The notes: generated from the letters alone by a model not told the origin. DNA of 64,000 nucleotides from Acidimicrobiia bacterium (GCA_022826705.1 JAJDUJ010000027.1:417880-481879); one strand, 5' to 3'. Counted from the stretch's first letter, positions 15,306 to 25,163 are shown. Program-made: numbers and translations.

Positions 15306-15860
15306 ATGGGTGACTGGTGGGATGGCCTGACCGGCGACCTCCAGGTCTTCTATCTGATCGGCGTCATCGCCGGCATTTTCCTCATTCTCCAGTTGCTGTT
15401 GTTGGGCTTCGGCGTCGGTTCCGACCTCGATATCGACCTAGATGACGAGGGCGCGGGAACAGGGTTCTTGTCCCTGCGAAGCCTTACGGCGTTCTTCTTC
15501 GCCTTCGGCTGGACCGGCGTATTGATGAAGGAAGCCGACAGCTCCACCCCGGTCTCGGTAATCGTGGCCATTGCTGTGGGTCTGGCGGTGTTCTTCGCGG
15601 TGGCCTACATGTGGCGCAAGTTCTCCCAAATGGAGGAAAGCGGCTCGGTGGACTACCAGAGCGCGGTCGGCACCATCGGCACGGTATATCTGCCGATTCC
15701 GGCCAACCGCTCCATGCCCGGCAAGGTTGAAATCCTGATCCAGGGACGGCTCCGAGTGATCGACGCCTATACCAACTCGGACAACGACCTCCCGGCTCAG
15801 ACTCGCGTCACCGTGGTGTCGGTGGTGGATCAGTCCACCGTTCTCGTCAAACCCTTGTAG
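15306..15860 (+). CDS. NfeD/YuaF-like membrane protein, flotillin partner
   Basis: A membrane protein usually encoded with flotillin. It has three hydrophobic segments (about 15-38, 52-72, 78-99), the first followed by the acidic stretch GSDLDIDLDDEGAG, and a C-terminal beta domain of about 75 residues (SAVGTIGTVYLPIPANRS...GRLRVIDAYTNSD...TRVTVVSVVDQSTVLV) that fits the OB-fold of NfeD/YuaF proteins. GGGAGG precedes ATG 15306. The flotillin gene starts 32 bases downstream, so both are probably one operon acting in membrane microdomain organisation. The call depends partly on that neighbour. Confidence 0.78.
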   Translation: MGDWWDGLTGDLQVFYLIGVIAGIFLILQLLLLGFGVGSDLDIDLDDEGAGTGFLSLRSLTAFFFAFGWTGVLMKEADSSTPVSVIVAIAVGLAVFFAVAYMWRKFSQMEESGSVDYQSAVGTIGTVYLPIPANRSMPGKVEILIQGRLRVIDAYTNSDNDLPAQTRVTVVSVVDQSTVLVKPL

Positions 15861-15892
15861 CTCATCTCTCCTAGACCCGAAAGGACTCATTA

Positions 15893-17305
15893 ATGGCTGC
15901 TATAGCCCTTGTTGCCGGCCTAATCGTCATTCTTCTCATTGCCCTGTTGTGGATTTCTTCCCGCTACAAGCGCTGCCCCTCCGACCGCGTGCTGGTGATC
16001 TACGGCCGGGTTGGAGGACAGGGCCAGTCGGCCCGATGCCTCCACGGAGGCGGTGCCCTGGTATGGCCCGTCATTCAGGGATATGCCTTCTTGGACCTCA
16101 CGCCGCTGCCGATCGAGATCAAGCTCCAAGGCGCCCTGTCGCAGCAGAACATCCGGGTCAACACGCCGGCCACGTTCACAGTGGGAATCTCCACCGAGCC
16201 CGGAGTCATGCAGAACGCTGCCGAGCGGCTTTTGGGGCTGAGCCTTGTGGAGATCGAGAACCTGGCCCGAGACATCATCTTCGGCCAGATGCGGGTGGTG
16301 ATCGCCACCATGCCCATCGAGGAAATCAACGCCGACCGGGAGAAGCTGATCACCAACATCACCGAGTCGCTGGAAATCGAGCTGCGCAAAGTGGGGCTGC
16401 GACTCATCAACGTCAACATCCAGGATGTAACCGATGAGTCGGGCTACATCGACGCCCTAGGGCGCGAGGCAGCCGCCCGGGCCATCAACGAGGCCAAGAT
16501 CAAGGTGGCCGAACAGGAACGCGACGGCGATATCGGCGCGGCCGAGGCCCAGCGGGAGCGGCGCATCAGGGTGGCCGAGGCAAACGCCACCGCCACCGAG
16601 GGCGAGAACGAATCGCAGGTGGTGATCGCCAACTCCGACAGCACACGCCGCCAGCAGGAGGCCGAAGCCGAGCGGGCTGCGGTCACCGCTGAGCGGGTTA
16701 CTCAGGCTCGAGCAGCCGAAGAGTCATTTGCCGCCGAAGGTGTGGCCGAGCAGGCCCGAGCCTCTCGCGACAAGGCCTCCCAGGAAGCCGACATCGTGGT
16801 GCCGGCCGAGGTGGAGCGGGAGCGGGTGCGCACCCTGGCCGAGGCCGAAGCCGACCGGATCAGGCTGGTCAAAGGCGGCGAGGCTGATGGTCAGCGTCTG
16901 CTCATGGAAGCCGAAGCGCTGGGCTTGCTGGCCCTGCTCACCCGCCGGGCCGAGGGCCTTGGGGCGCTGGTGACCAACGCCGGTGGCAATCCCCAGCTGG
17001 CCGCCCTGCTGCTGATTGCCGAGCAGATGCCCAACTTGGTGGCCGAGCAGGTCAAGGCCATCTCCAATCTTCAGATCGACCAGATCACCGTGTGGGACTC
17101 CGGCGGGAGCGACGGCAAATCCGGCAACAGCACCGCCAACTTCCTGTCCGGCCTGGCCAGCTCCCTGCCCCCCATCCACGACTTGGCTGCCCAAGTCGGC
17201 ATCAAGCTCCCCGCCTACCTCGGCGAGCTCGACGATGAGACCGCCATCGAGCGCCTCCGCGAGATCGCCGATCAGCTGGATACTGGGAATTCCTCGGAGG
17301 AGTAA
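15893..17305 (+). CDS. Flotillin-family SPFH protein
   Basis: A membrane scaffold protein of the flotillin/YuaG type. Residues 3-20 are an N-terminal membrane hairpin or helix, followed by the SPFH/PHB domain (about 30-190; VLVIYGRVG, FLDLTPLPIEIKLQGALSQQN, VNTPATFTVGIST). From about 200 to 330 there is a long charged coiled coil rich in Ala-Glu-Ala-Glu repeats, typical of flotillins, then a C-terminal domain with LLIAEQMPNLVAEQVKAISN. The length is 470 residues. AAAGGA serves as ribosome-binding site; an upstream TAA overlaps the ATG but has no start codon in frame. It forms an operon with the NfeD-like gene. Confidence 0.92.
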   Translation: MAAIALVAGLIVILLIALLWISSRYKRCPSDRVLVIYGRVGGQGQSARCLHGGGALVWPVIQGYAFLDLTPLPIEIKLQGALSQQNIRVNTPATFTVGISTEPGVMQNAAERLLGLSLVEIENLARDIIFGQMRVVIATMPIEEINADREKLITNITESLEIELRKVGLRLINVNIQDVTDESGYIDALGREAAARAINEAKIKVAEQERDGDIGAAEAQRERRIRVAEANATATEGENESQVVIANSDSTRRQQEAEAERAAVTAERVTQARAAEESFAAEGVAEQARASRDKASQEADIVVPAEVERERVRTLAEAEADRIRLVKGGEADGQRLLMEAEALGLLALLTRRAEGLGALVTNAGGNPQLAALLLIAEQMPNLVAEQVKAISNLQIDQITVWDSGGSDGKSGNSTANFLSGLASSLPPIHDLAAQVGIKLPAYLGELDDETAIERLREIADQLDTGNSSEE

Positions 17306-17317
17306 GCTGAAGCGGCC

Positions 17318-17782
17318 ATGACCAGCCGCACAGGGGGCCGGCGCGTCGGCCCCCTGGTGATCTTCGCCCTTGTCGCACCAGTTTTCGCCGCGTGCGCGGG
17401 TCCTTCGATTGATGTGGCCGAATGCGATGTTGCGCTCACCGTCACAATGGAGACGCTGGAGGCGCGCCTTACCGGCCACGGGACGCTGCGTCACGGTCGG
17501 GTCCATGAGCGGGCCGACGATGAGTTCTTCGTAAGCGCTGAGTTCCTTCCCGCCGATAAGGACGACGACTTCGACGGCGACATCCTCACCTGGTTCACCG
17601 ACGATCCCGAGGGGTCTGACTTCCGGTCGGTGGACGAGCACGCACGCGACCAGTCCGGCTGGGCCGCGACCGATTTCGGTGTGAGCGAAGACGGCGCGGT
17701 CACCTCCCGCGGCTGCGTCCTCGTGGTTCGCGGCGAGCCGGAAAGCGACGAGTGCGAAGAGCGCCGGGAGGAGTTTTGTTGA
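17318..17782 (+). CDS. Putative lipoprotein preceding the Liv fusion
   Basis: A 154-residue exported protein of unknown function. The N-terminus has Arg-rich positives (SRTGGRRVG) and a hydrophobic core ending in the lipobox FAAC. The mature part is acidic with cysteines in AECDVAL, RGCVLVV, DECEERREEFC. It contains an all-beta looking segment (TMETLEARLTGHGTLRHGRV). The stop TGA overlaps the TTG start of the Liv fusion as TTGA, so the two are translationally coupled; a role as an accessory to that transporter is possible but is only an inference. No family recognised. Confidence 0.68.
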   Translation: MTSRTGGRRVGPLVIFALVAPVFAACAGPSIDVAECDVALTVTMETLEARLTGHGTLRHGRVHERADDEFFVSAEFLPADKDDDFDGDILTWFTDDPEGSDFRSVDEHARDQSGWAATDFGVSEDGAVTSRGCVLVVRGEPESDECEERREEFC

Positions 17783-20700
17783 GCTCGCCCACCCTCGTTC
17801 GCCCCCACACTCTGGTTCGATACGCGCGTCAGGCTGTGATCTGGGGCGCCGCGCTCGGCGCGCTCCAGTTCATCTGGCCCACGCCGCCGGGGGTGATTGT
17901 TCAGGGTGTGGTGGTGGGCTCGCTCACCGCGCTGCTGGCGTTCGGCCTGTCGCTGGTGTACAAGACGAACGGGATCATCAACTTCGCCCAGGCCGACCTG
18001 GGTGTGGTGCCGGCCACGGTGGGACTGTCGTTGTTGAGGGACTGGGACTGGCCGTACTTTGTCGTCCTCCCGATAACGATTGTGGTGGCCATGGCACTGG
18101 GCTCGGCGGTGGAGTTCCTCGTGATCCGCCGATTCTGGAAGGCGCCGCGGATCATTCTCAGCGTCGCCACCATCGGGCTCGCCCAGCTTCTGCTGGGCAT
18201 CGGCTTCTACATCCCGACGCTTTTCAGCGACGAGGACGGATTGGCGCTCCTTCGCTTCCCGAGATTCAACCCGCCCATCGACTTCACCTTCGAGATCGAT
18301 CCGATCGTGTTCACAGTCAACGACCTGTTGGCGATGATCATCGTGCCCGTCACCATCTTCGGCCTCATGGCGTTTCTCAACCGCACCGACGTGGGAACCG
18401 CGGTGAGAGCCAGTGCCCAGAGTCGGGACCGCGCCTCGCTGGTGGGCATCGACGTGCGGGGAACCCAGAATGTGGTGTGGATCATCGCCGCGGTGCTGGC
18501 CGCGGTGGCCATGGTGCTGCGGGCGGGGATGTTCGGACTCCCGCTCGGGCCTGCTTTCGGGCCTGCCATCCTCCTGAGGGCACTTGCCGTGGCGGTGATG
18601 GGGCGGATGGAGAACTACTCGGTGATGTTCGTGGGTGCCACGTTTCTTGGCGTGCTGGAGACGGCCATCATCTGGAATGAGGACACCGCGGCGCTGATCG
18701 ACCCGGCACTATTCGTGATTGTCGTCGTCGTGCTCTTGTTCCAGCGGCGCGCCCGCGGCCGAGCCGAAGCGCAGGTCGAGGGGTCGTGGGTGGAGACCGC
18801 GTCGGTGAAGAAAGTGCCCCGCAAGCTGGCCTCGCTACCAGAGGTGCGATGGGGTGGATGGCTGGCCAAGCTTGCGATGGTCCTCGTCTTGCTGTGGCTG
18901 CCGACCGTACTGGGCGACTCCGACACCAACTTCGCGGCGGCGGTCATGATCTACGGGATCATCGCCGTGAGCATGGTGATCCTCACCGGCTGGTCCGGAG
19001 AGATCAGCCTCGGCCATATGGGCTTCGTCGCCATCGGGGCAGCCACGGGAGCGGTGGTGAACGTGCACTACCAATGGGACCTCACCCTCACGCTGGTGCT
19101 CGCCGGGGTAATCGGTGCGGTGGCGTCGGTGATCGTCGGACTGCCCGCCCTGCGCATTCGAGGGCTGTTCCTGGCGGTGACCACCCTCGCCTTCTCGGTG
19201 GCGACGGCGTCGTTCCTCCTCGACGAGGACCGGTTCACCTTTTTGCCCGACAACATCGGCGAACGGGTCACCCGGCTGCCTCTTCTGGGGCGGATCGACG
19301 TGTCGAGCGAGCACGCTTTTTACTACGTGTGCCTTGCCGCGCTCATCGCGGTGATCTGGACGGTGGGGCGGCTGGAGGCAACCCGCACGGCGCGGGTGTT
19401 GCGGGCGGCGCGCGACAACGAGAGCAACGCCCAGGCGTTCGGGGTGAACCTGACCCGGACAAAGCTGATGGCGTTCGCCATCTCGGGCTTCTACGCCTCG
19501 TTGGCCGGAGGTCTGTTCACGCTGCACCAGCAGGCGCTGGGCCAGGGCTCGTTTTCGCCGGCGGAAAGCATCTGGATCCTCACGATGGTGGTGATCGGCG
19601 GCCTCGGGTCGGTGCCGGGCGCCATCCTCGGCGCGGTCTTCCTCCAGGGCACCGAGTTCTTCAGCGACGACATCCCCGCCGACATCCGGCCGCTGTGGTT
19701 GTTCGCCAGCAGCGGTGTCGGCCTGCTGGTGGTGTTGATGTTCCTGCGCGAGGGCCTCGGCGGACTGCTGTACGAGGTGCGTCGCCGCTTGCTAGCCATA
19801 GTGGCCTTCCGCCGCCAGATCCCGGTCCCCAATCTGTTTGCCGACCAGCGCATCGATGACCACGGCGAGACCGCCGGGCTCGGGTCCTCGGAGCCGGTGG
19901 CCGTTTCGAGATCACCTCGACGCGACGCCCAGGGCGTGTTCCGCTATCTGCCGAGCAAGCAGGCGCCGCCCACCGACTACTTCTCGTTCCCCGACATCCT
20001 CATGGGCGACGATCACGACGGTTCGCTGCTGAGCGTGAGATCGATCGATGTGTCGTATGGGCCGGTGCAGGTGTTGTTCGGCGTCAACATCGAGGTGGCC
20101 GAGGGCGACTTTGTGGCGTTGCTGGGAACCAACGGCGCGGGAAAGTCCACCGTGCTGCGGGCCGTGTCCGGACTCTCGGTGGCCAGCGGCGGATCGGTGT
20201 CGTTTGAGGGGGCCGACATCACCACGATGGCGCCCCACCGGATCGCCGCGTTGGGGATCGCCCAGGTCCCCGGCGGCCGGGCGGTGTTCGGCTCCCTTAC
20301 CGTGGCCGAGAACATCGCTCTGGGCGGATGGTTGCACCGCCGCGACAAACATCACATGGAGCGGGAGACCGTCCGGGTGCTCGAGGTGTTTCCTGGCCTG
20401 GAGGGGAAGCTGAACGAGCCGGCCGCCAACCTGTCCGGCGGCCAGCAGCACATGCTCGGCGTGGCGATGGCGCTCATGGCCAAGCCCCGGATCCTCCTCA
20501 TCGATGAGTTGTCGCTGGGCCTTGCCCCCGCGGTGGTGGAGCAACTCCTCGAAGTGGTGCGGGCCTTGAACGACGACGGGATCACGATCGTGGTGGTGGA
20601 GCAGTCGGTGAACGTGGCGCTGGCGATCGCGGAGACCGCGTTCTTCATGGAGAAGGGCGAGGTCCGTTTCCGGGGGCCCACCAGCGACCTCTTGGGGCGC

Positions 20701-21624
20701 GACGACGTTGTCCGCTCGGTGTTCTTGGGCGGGGCCGCGGTCCGCGCCTCGCACCAGCAGCGTCCGATTGGCGCCCCCGTCGGGGCTACCGCCGCGCCGC
20801 GGCTCGAAATCGAGGGGCTGTCCAAGTCGTTCGCTGGCAACCGGGCGGTGGACCGGGTCTCGCTACGAGTGGGGGAGGGAGAGATAGTGGGCCTCATTGG
20901 GCCGAACGGTGCGGGGAAGACCACGGTGTTCGAGCTGATCACGGGCCTCCAGACCCCCGACGAGGGACGGGTGCTGCTCGACGGGCGCGACATCACCCAT
21001 CTCTCGCCCGACCGCCGATCCCGGCTGGGGCTCGGGCACTCGTTCCAGGACTCCCGGCTGTTCGGATCGCTGACCGTGGAGGACGTGTTGAAGGTGGCCC
21101 TCGACCAGACCATGGCCACCCGCGATCCCGTGGCCGCCGCCCTCGGCTTCCCCGACGTCCGCCGGGCCGAGGACCGCCTCCAGCGCCAGGTCGACGAGCT
21201 GATCGAGGGACTCGGGCTCGACGCCTACCGTGAGAAGTTCGTGTCGGAGCTGTCTACTGGAACCCGGCGGATAGTGGATCTCGCCTGTCAAACAGTGGGC
21301 GCGCCCCGCGTGATCCTCTTCGACGAGCCCTCCTCGGGCATCGCCCAGCGGGAGGCGGAGGCGCTCAGGCCGATGCTGGAGCAGATCCGCGACGACACCG
21401 GCGCCAGCCTCTTGGTGATCGATCACGACATGGCGGTGCTGGCGTCGATCTGCGACCGGATGGTGGCCCTCGACCTCGGGGCCCAAGTGGCCGAGGGCGC
21501 AGTGAGCGAGGTTCTCGAGGATCCCGCGGTAGTCGCCTCCTACCTCGGCGGGTCCCGCGCTGCAATCCAGCGATCTGACGGGGGGCCCGAGAGCCCTGAT
21601 CCCGACCTCAGCAGGGCGACATGA
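17779..21624 (+). CDS. Four-domain branched-chain-type ABC importer: LivH-LivM-LivF-LivG in one polypeptide
   Basis: All four membrane and ATPase modules of a hydrophobic amino acid-type (HAAT) importer in one 1281-residue chain. Residues about 1-330 are LivH-like (GSLTALLAFGLSLVYKTNGIINFAQ), about 355-680 LivM-like (GWSGEISLGHMGFVAIGA, RGLFLAVTTLAFSVA), about 745-985 a LivF-like ATPase (Walker A GTNGAGKST, signature LSGGQQ, Walker B ILLIDELSLGL) and about 1000-1255 a LivG-like ATPase (Walker A GPNGAGKTT, altered signature LSTGTRR, Walker B VILFDEPSSG). TTG 17779 is chosen: GGGAGGAG lies 5 bases before it and it overlaps the lipoprotein stop; GTG 17752 is the alternative. The stop overlaps the exporter start (ATGA). 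The binding protein is encoded at 25183-27024 on the other strand. Substrate unknown. Confidence 0.9.
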   Translation: MSSPTLVRPHTLVRYARQAVIWGAALGALQFIWPTPPGVIVQGVVVGSLTALLAFGLSLVYKTNGIINFAQADLGVVPATVGLSLLRDWDWPYFVVLPITIVVAMALGSAVEFLVIRRFWKAPRIILSVATIGLAQLLLGIGFYIPTLFSDEDGLALLRFPRFNPPIDFTFEIDPIVFTVNDLLAMIIVPVTIFGLMAFLNRTDVGTAVRASAQSRDRASLVGIDVRGTQNVVWIIAAVLAAVAMVLRAGMFGLPLGPAFGPAILLRALAVAVMGRMENYSVMFVGATFLGVLETAIIWNEDTAALIDPALFVIVVVVLLFQRRARGRAEAQVEGSWVETASVKKVPRKLASLPEVRWGGWLAKLAMVLVLLWLPTVLGDSDTNFAAAVMIYGIIAVSMVILTGWSGEISLGHMGFVAIGAATGAVVNVHYQWDLTLTLVLAGVIGAVASVIVGLPALRIRGLFLAVTTLAFSVATASFLLDEDRFTFLPDNIGERVTRLPLLGRIDVSSEHAFYYVCLAALIAVIWTVGRLEATRTARVLRAARDNESNAQAFGVNLTRTKLMAFAISGFYASLAGGLFTLHQQALGQGSFSPAESIWILTMVVIGGLGSVPGAILGAVFLQGTEFFSDDIPADIRPLWLFASSGVGLLVVLMFLREGLGGLLYEVRRRLLAIVAFRRQIPVPNLFADQRIDDHGETAGLGSSEPVAVSRSPRRDAQGVFRYLPSKQAPPTDYFSFPDILMGDDHDGSLLSVRSIDVSYGPVQVLFGVNIEVAEGDFVALLGTNGAGKSTVLRAVSGLSVASGGSVSFEGADITTMAPHRIAALGIAQVPGGRAVFGSLTVAENIALGGWLHRRDKHHMERETVRVLEVFPGLEGKLNEPAANLSGGQQHMLGVAMALMAKPRILLIDELSLGLAPAVVEQLLEVVRALNDDGITIVVVEQSVNVALAIAETAFFMEKGEVRFRGPTSDLLGRDDVVRSVFLGGAAVRASHQQRPIGAPVGATAAPRLEIEGLSKSFAGNRAVDRVSLRVGEGEIVGLIGPNGAGKTTVFELITGLQTPDEGRVLLDGRDITHLSPDRRSRLGLGHSFQDSRLFGSLTVEDVLKVALDQTMATRDPVAAALGFPDVRRAEDRLQRQVDELIEGLGLDAYREKFVSELSTGTRRIVDLACQTVGAPRVILFDEPSSGIAQREAEALRPMLEQIRDDTGASLLVIDHDMAVLASICDRMVALDLGAQVAEGAVSEVLEDPAVVASYLGGSRAAIQRSDGGPESPDPDLSRAT

Positions 21625-24600
21625 GCAGGCTCGAGTCGATGAGGGAGCGGGCGGCCACCACCACCACGGCGGCGCGCCGGTCGCTGGTGTGGATGCTCCT
21701 GGCCCGCCAGAGGGGGCCGGTGCGAGCCGTGCTGGCGTTGATCGTGCTGCACAGCATCTTGACCCTCATGATCGCCCAGGCGGTGGTGAGGCTGGTGGAC
21801 AACGGCATCGTCGATCAAGCCGCTCCCATCGGGCCCTACGTCTCCCACATCGCCAAGCTGGCCGTGCTGAGCTTCATTGTGGGCTTCGCCAGCCGCCAAT
21901 TGACGGCTCGGATCGGCTACCAGCTGGAGTACGACCTGCGGGCCTGGCTCTACTCCCGGGTGCAGTGGGCCGACCTCCGCATGTCCCAGCAGATGGCCAC
22001 CGGGCAGCTCGTCACCCGGTCGATGACCGACCTCAAGATGGTGCAGCGCATCATCCAGTTCCTGCCCTCCATCGTGACGCTGGCACCGGCGACGATCGCC
22101 CTGCTCGTGTACCTCGCGTATCTCAGCCCTCCCCTGGCGGTGATCGCGTTTCTGGCGCTGCCCCTCAACCTTTGGTTCCTCTCCAAGTTCCGGGTGCGCC
22201 TGTGGGGGCTGAGCTGGGCGGAGTTGAACGAGCGGGCCGAGGTGGCCACCGCCATCGACGAGCCCGTCCGCGGCGTGCGGGTCATGCGGGCGTTCGGGCG
22301 CGAAGAGCACGAGCGGGAGCGACTGGGGGCCACCGCGCTGCGGGCCTACCGCTACTCCATGACCCGGGTCCGGCTGCTGGCCCGCTACGACATTCTGCTC
22401 AAGGCAGTTCCCCTGCTCATCAACGCCCTGGTGCTGGTGGCCGGCGCCCAGCTCATCGCCGCCGATCAGCTGTCTGTGGGGGTGTTCCTCGTTACGTTCC
22501 AGGTGGCGGGGTATGTCATCGCCATCGCCCAGATCTTCGACGAGCTGGCCAGCTCTTGGCAGTTCCTGCGCACCGCTCAGAGTCGGCTGGCCGAGGTGCT
22601 CTCGCTGGGCAACCGGCCCACCGAGGGGCGGCCCGCCGCCAGCCGCTTCGAGTCGGTCGAGCTTCGCGACGCGGGGGTCTCATTTGAAGGCACCCCGGTG
22701 ATCGACCGCCTGTCGTTCGAGGCTCGTTCCGGCCAGCTCGCGGTGGTGAACGGGCCGCCCGGCTCCGGCAAGACCACGCTGGCCGGCTTGGTCGGCGGCC
22801 TAGTCGAGCCGACGAGTGGGGAGGTCCTGCTCGACGGGCGGCCCCTGGGCGAGCTCGACGTAACCACCATCCGCACGATGGTGCGGGTCGTGGCTGAGGA
22901 TCCGGTGCTGTTCTCGGGATCGCTTCGCCAGAACCTCGACTTGGGGGCGGCGTGGATGGTGTCCGACGACGAGATAAACGCCGCGCTGTACGCGGCGGGC
23001 GCCGACGACATCGTGGCCGGAATGATCGACGGGCTGAGCACCCATGTGGGCGACCGGGGCCTTACGCTGTCGGGCGGGCAGCGCCAGCGCCTCGCCTTGG
23101 CCCGAGCGCTGGTGGCCCGGCCTCGGGTGATCGTGCTCGACGACGCCCTGTCGGCCGTCAACCCCTCCCACGAGATGGAGATCATCCGGCGGGTTGCCGA
23201 GTTCCTGCCCGAGGCCGCGATCGTGGCCATCACCCGACGCCCTGGTCCCGCCTCGATGGCCGACACCGTGGTGCATCTCGGCCGACCCGCCGCTACGGAC
23301 CCACCTGACCCTGCTGCGGCCCACGAGCAACCGGGCACCGGCGAGGTTGCCTCCGAGCTGATGGACGTTGTGCACTCGCTTGAGGTGAGCGACGAGTTGC
23401 CCATCGTCTCCGACGCCCAATGCCGGGTAGACGCCATGCCTCGGGTGAGGTGGCTGGTGGGGATCACTCTGTTCACCCTCTTCGCCGTGCTCGTTTTGCT
23501 GGTGGTGAACTCCCTGGCCGGGCTCGGTCCCGAGATTCTTTTCGCCGAAGCCACCGATTCGGCCGTGGACGGCGAGACGAGCGCCATCTACGGGATCGGG
23601 CTCGCCGTGGTGGCCGTCGGGGTCGTGTTCGCGGTCAGCGGCTACTTCGTGAGGGTGTTGTCGATGAAGATCGCCCAGTCGATCGGGTATTTGCTGCGGC
23701 GCCGTATCTTCCACCGCCTCACGAAGCTCGGCATCGACTTCTACGACCGCGAGCTGCCGGGCGAGGTGGCCACCCGGGTGGTCAACGACCTCGACACCAT
23801 CCTCGATTTCGTGGGGGAGAGGCTGTTCCGGTTCATCTCCAGCCTGGGCCGCTTCACCGTGGGGATTGTGGTGGTGATCGTCCTCGTGCCGCAGCTGACT
23901 CCCGTGATCATCGGCATCACCGCGTTGATCCTCGCCCTCACTGCCGCCCAGCTCTACCTGGGCATGCGTGCGTTCAATCGAGCGCGCGACGACCTCGGCC
24001 GCACCGTGGCCACGTTCGAGGAGCACTTCGCGGGGCGCAACGAGCTACGGGGCTGCGGGGCGGTCGACAAGGCGAATCGCCGGTTCGTGGAGGATGCCTG
24101 GGAGCTGCGCCAGAGCCGGCGGTGGGCAACCTCGATCGCCAACCTGTACTCGGAACTCGTGGCATTCATCACCCACGTCGGCGGAGCGCTCATCTTGTGG
24201 GGCGCGGGCCACGAGGTGCTGGCCGGCACCGTCGCGGTGGGCACCGCCCTGTCGGCCCGGCTTGTGGCCCAGCAGGCCCTTCAGCCCCTGTCGTACATGA
24301 GCTCGATCTACACCGAACTGCTCGAAGCCAGGGTTTCCTGGCACCGTCTGGCCGAGCCGTTCGACACGCCGATCCTGCCCGCCGAACGGCCGGGTGCGAC
24401 CGAGGCGGGGCCCCTCGACGGCAACGTGACCTTTGAGTCGGTCGCCTTCGCCTACCCGCACACCACCCGGCCTGTTCTCGACGAAATCTCGTTCACGCTC
24501 CCCTCTGGTGCGGTGACCTGCCTCGTGGGGTTCACCGGAGCGGGGAAGTCGTCGATCACCAAGCTGCTCGCCCGGATCTACGACCCGACCGCAGGCCGGG

Positions 24601-25163
24601 TCCTCGCCGGAGGGGTTGACATCGCCGATTACGAATCGCGCTCTTACCGGCGGCGGCTCGGAATCGTCCCCCAAGACGCGTTCTTGTTCAAGGGCACCAT
24701 CGGCTCCAACATTGCCTACTCGCGACCCGACGCCTCACTTGATGAGATCGACCGGGCGGTGCGAGCCATCGGCGCCCACGATGTGCTCACCGCTCTCGAG
24801 GGCGGCTACGAGCACTCCGTGGACGAGGAGGCACGCAACCTCACCGCGGCCCAGCGCCAACTGGTGGCGCTGGCGCGGGTGTGGCTCGCCCGGCCCGACA
24901 TATTGGTGCTCGACGAGGCCACGTCCAGCCTCGACGGGCCGATGGAGGATCGGGTGCTCGAGGCGATCCGGGCCCTCGGGGTCACCACCCTCACCGTCAC
25001 CCACCGCCAAAACGTGGCCGAGCACTCCGACCTCGCCATCGTGCTCGAGGCTGGCCGAGTAGTCGAGATCGGTCCCCCCGACGAGCTCATCGGGACCGGC
25101 AGCGCCTACGACCGCCTGTGGGCCGCGGTCGATGACAGCTCTGAGGTCACCGAAAAGGCGTGA
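21621..25163 (+). CDS. Fused ABC exporter, two half-transporters in tandem with one degenerate site
   Basis: An ABCB-type full exporter of 1180 residues: TMD1 (about 20-320), NBD1 (345-555), TMD2 (605-905), NBD2 (930-1165). NBD1 has Walker A GPPGSGKTT and signature LSGGQRQ, but its Walker B is VIVLDDALSAV (Asp instead of catalytic Glu) and the H-loop reads AITRRPG without the His. NBD2 has Walker A GFTGAGKSS, intact Walker B ILVLDEATSSLD and H-loop VTHRQ, but signature LTAAQRQ. One consensus and one degenerate ATP site are therefore predicted, as in heterodimeric exporters. It starts with ATGA overlap after the Liv importer, so importer and exporter are co-translated. Cargo unknown; a drug or lipid exporter is possible. 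Confidence 0.92.
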   Translation: MSRLESMRERAATTTTAARRSLVWMLLARQRGPVRAVLALIVLHSILTLMIAQAVVRLVDNGIVDQAAPIGPYVSHIAKLAVLSFIVGFASRQLTARIGYQLEYDLRAWLYSRVQWADLRMSQQMATGQLVTRSMTDLKMVQRIIQFLPSIVTLAPATIALLVYLAYLSPPLAVIAFLALPLNLWFLSKFRVRLWGLSWAELNERAEVATAIDEPVRGVRVMRAFGREEHERERLGATALRAYRYSMTRVRLLARYDILLKAVPLLINALVLVAGAQLIAADQLSVGVFLVTFQVAGYVIAIAQIFDELASSWQFLRTAQSRLAEVLSLGNRPTEGRPAASRFESVELRDAGVSFEGTPVIDRLSFEARSGQLAVVNGPPGSGKTTLAGLVGGLVEPTSGEVLLDGRPLGELDVTTIRTMVRVVAEDPVLFSGSLRQNLDLGAAWMVSDDEINAALYAAGADDIVAGMIDGLSTHVGDRGLTLSGGQRQRLALARALVARPRVIVLDDALSAVNPSHEMEIIRRVAEFLPEAAIVAITRRPGPASMADTVVHLGRPAATDPPDPAAAHEQPGTGEVASELMDVVHSLEVSDELPIVSDAQCRVDAMPRVRWLVGITLFTLFAVLVLLVVNSLAGLGPEILFAEATDSAVDGETSAIYGIGLAVVAVGVVFAVSGYFVRVLSMKIAQSIGYLLRRRIFHRLTKLGIDFYDRELPGEVATRVVNDLDTILDFVGERLFRFISSLGRFTVGIVVVIVLVPQLTPVIIGITALILALTAAQLYLGMRAFNRARDDLGRTVATFEEHFAGRNELRGCGAVDKANRRFVEDAWELRQSRRWATSIANLYSELVAFITHVGGALILWGAGHEVLAGTVAVGTALSARLVAQQALQPLSYMSSIYTELLEARVSWHRLAEPFDTPILPAERPGATEAGPLDGNVTFESVAFAYPHTTRPVLDEISFTLPSGAVTCLVGFTGAGKSSITKLLARIYDPTAGRVLAGGVDIADYESRSYRRRLGIVPQDAFLFKGTIGSNIAYSRPDASLDEIDRAVRAIGAHDVLTALEGGYEHSVDEEARNLTAAQRQLVALARVWLARPDILVLDEATSSLDGPMEDRVLEAIRALGVTTLTVTHRQNVAEHSDLAIVLEAGRVVEIGPPDELIGTGSAYDRLWAAVDDSSEVTEKA

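Noticed and set aside
15858-15895. TAA overlapping the flotillin ATG (TAATG) as an echo ORF
   Set aside because: The frame runs back to the NfeD-like stop without a start codon.
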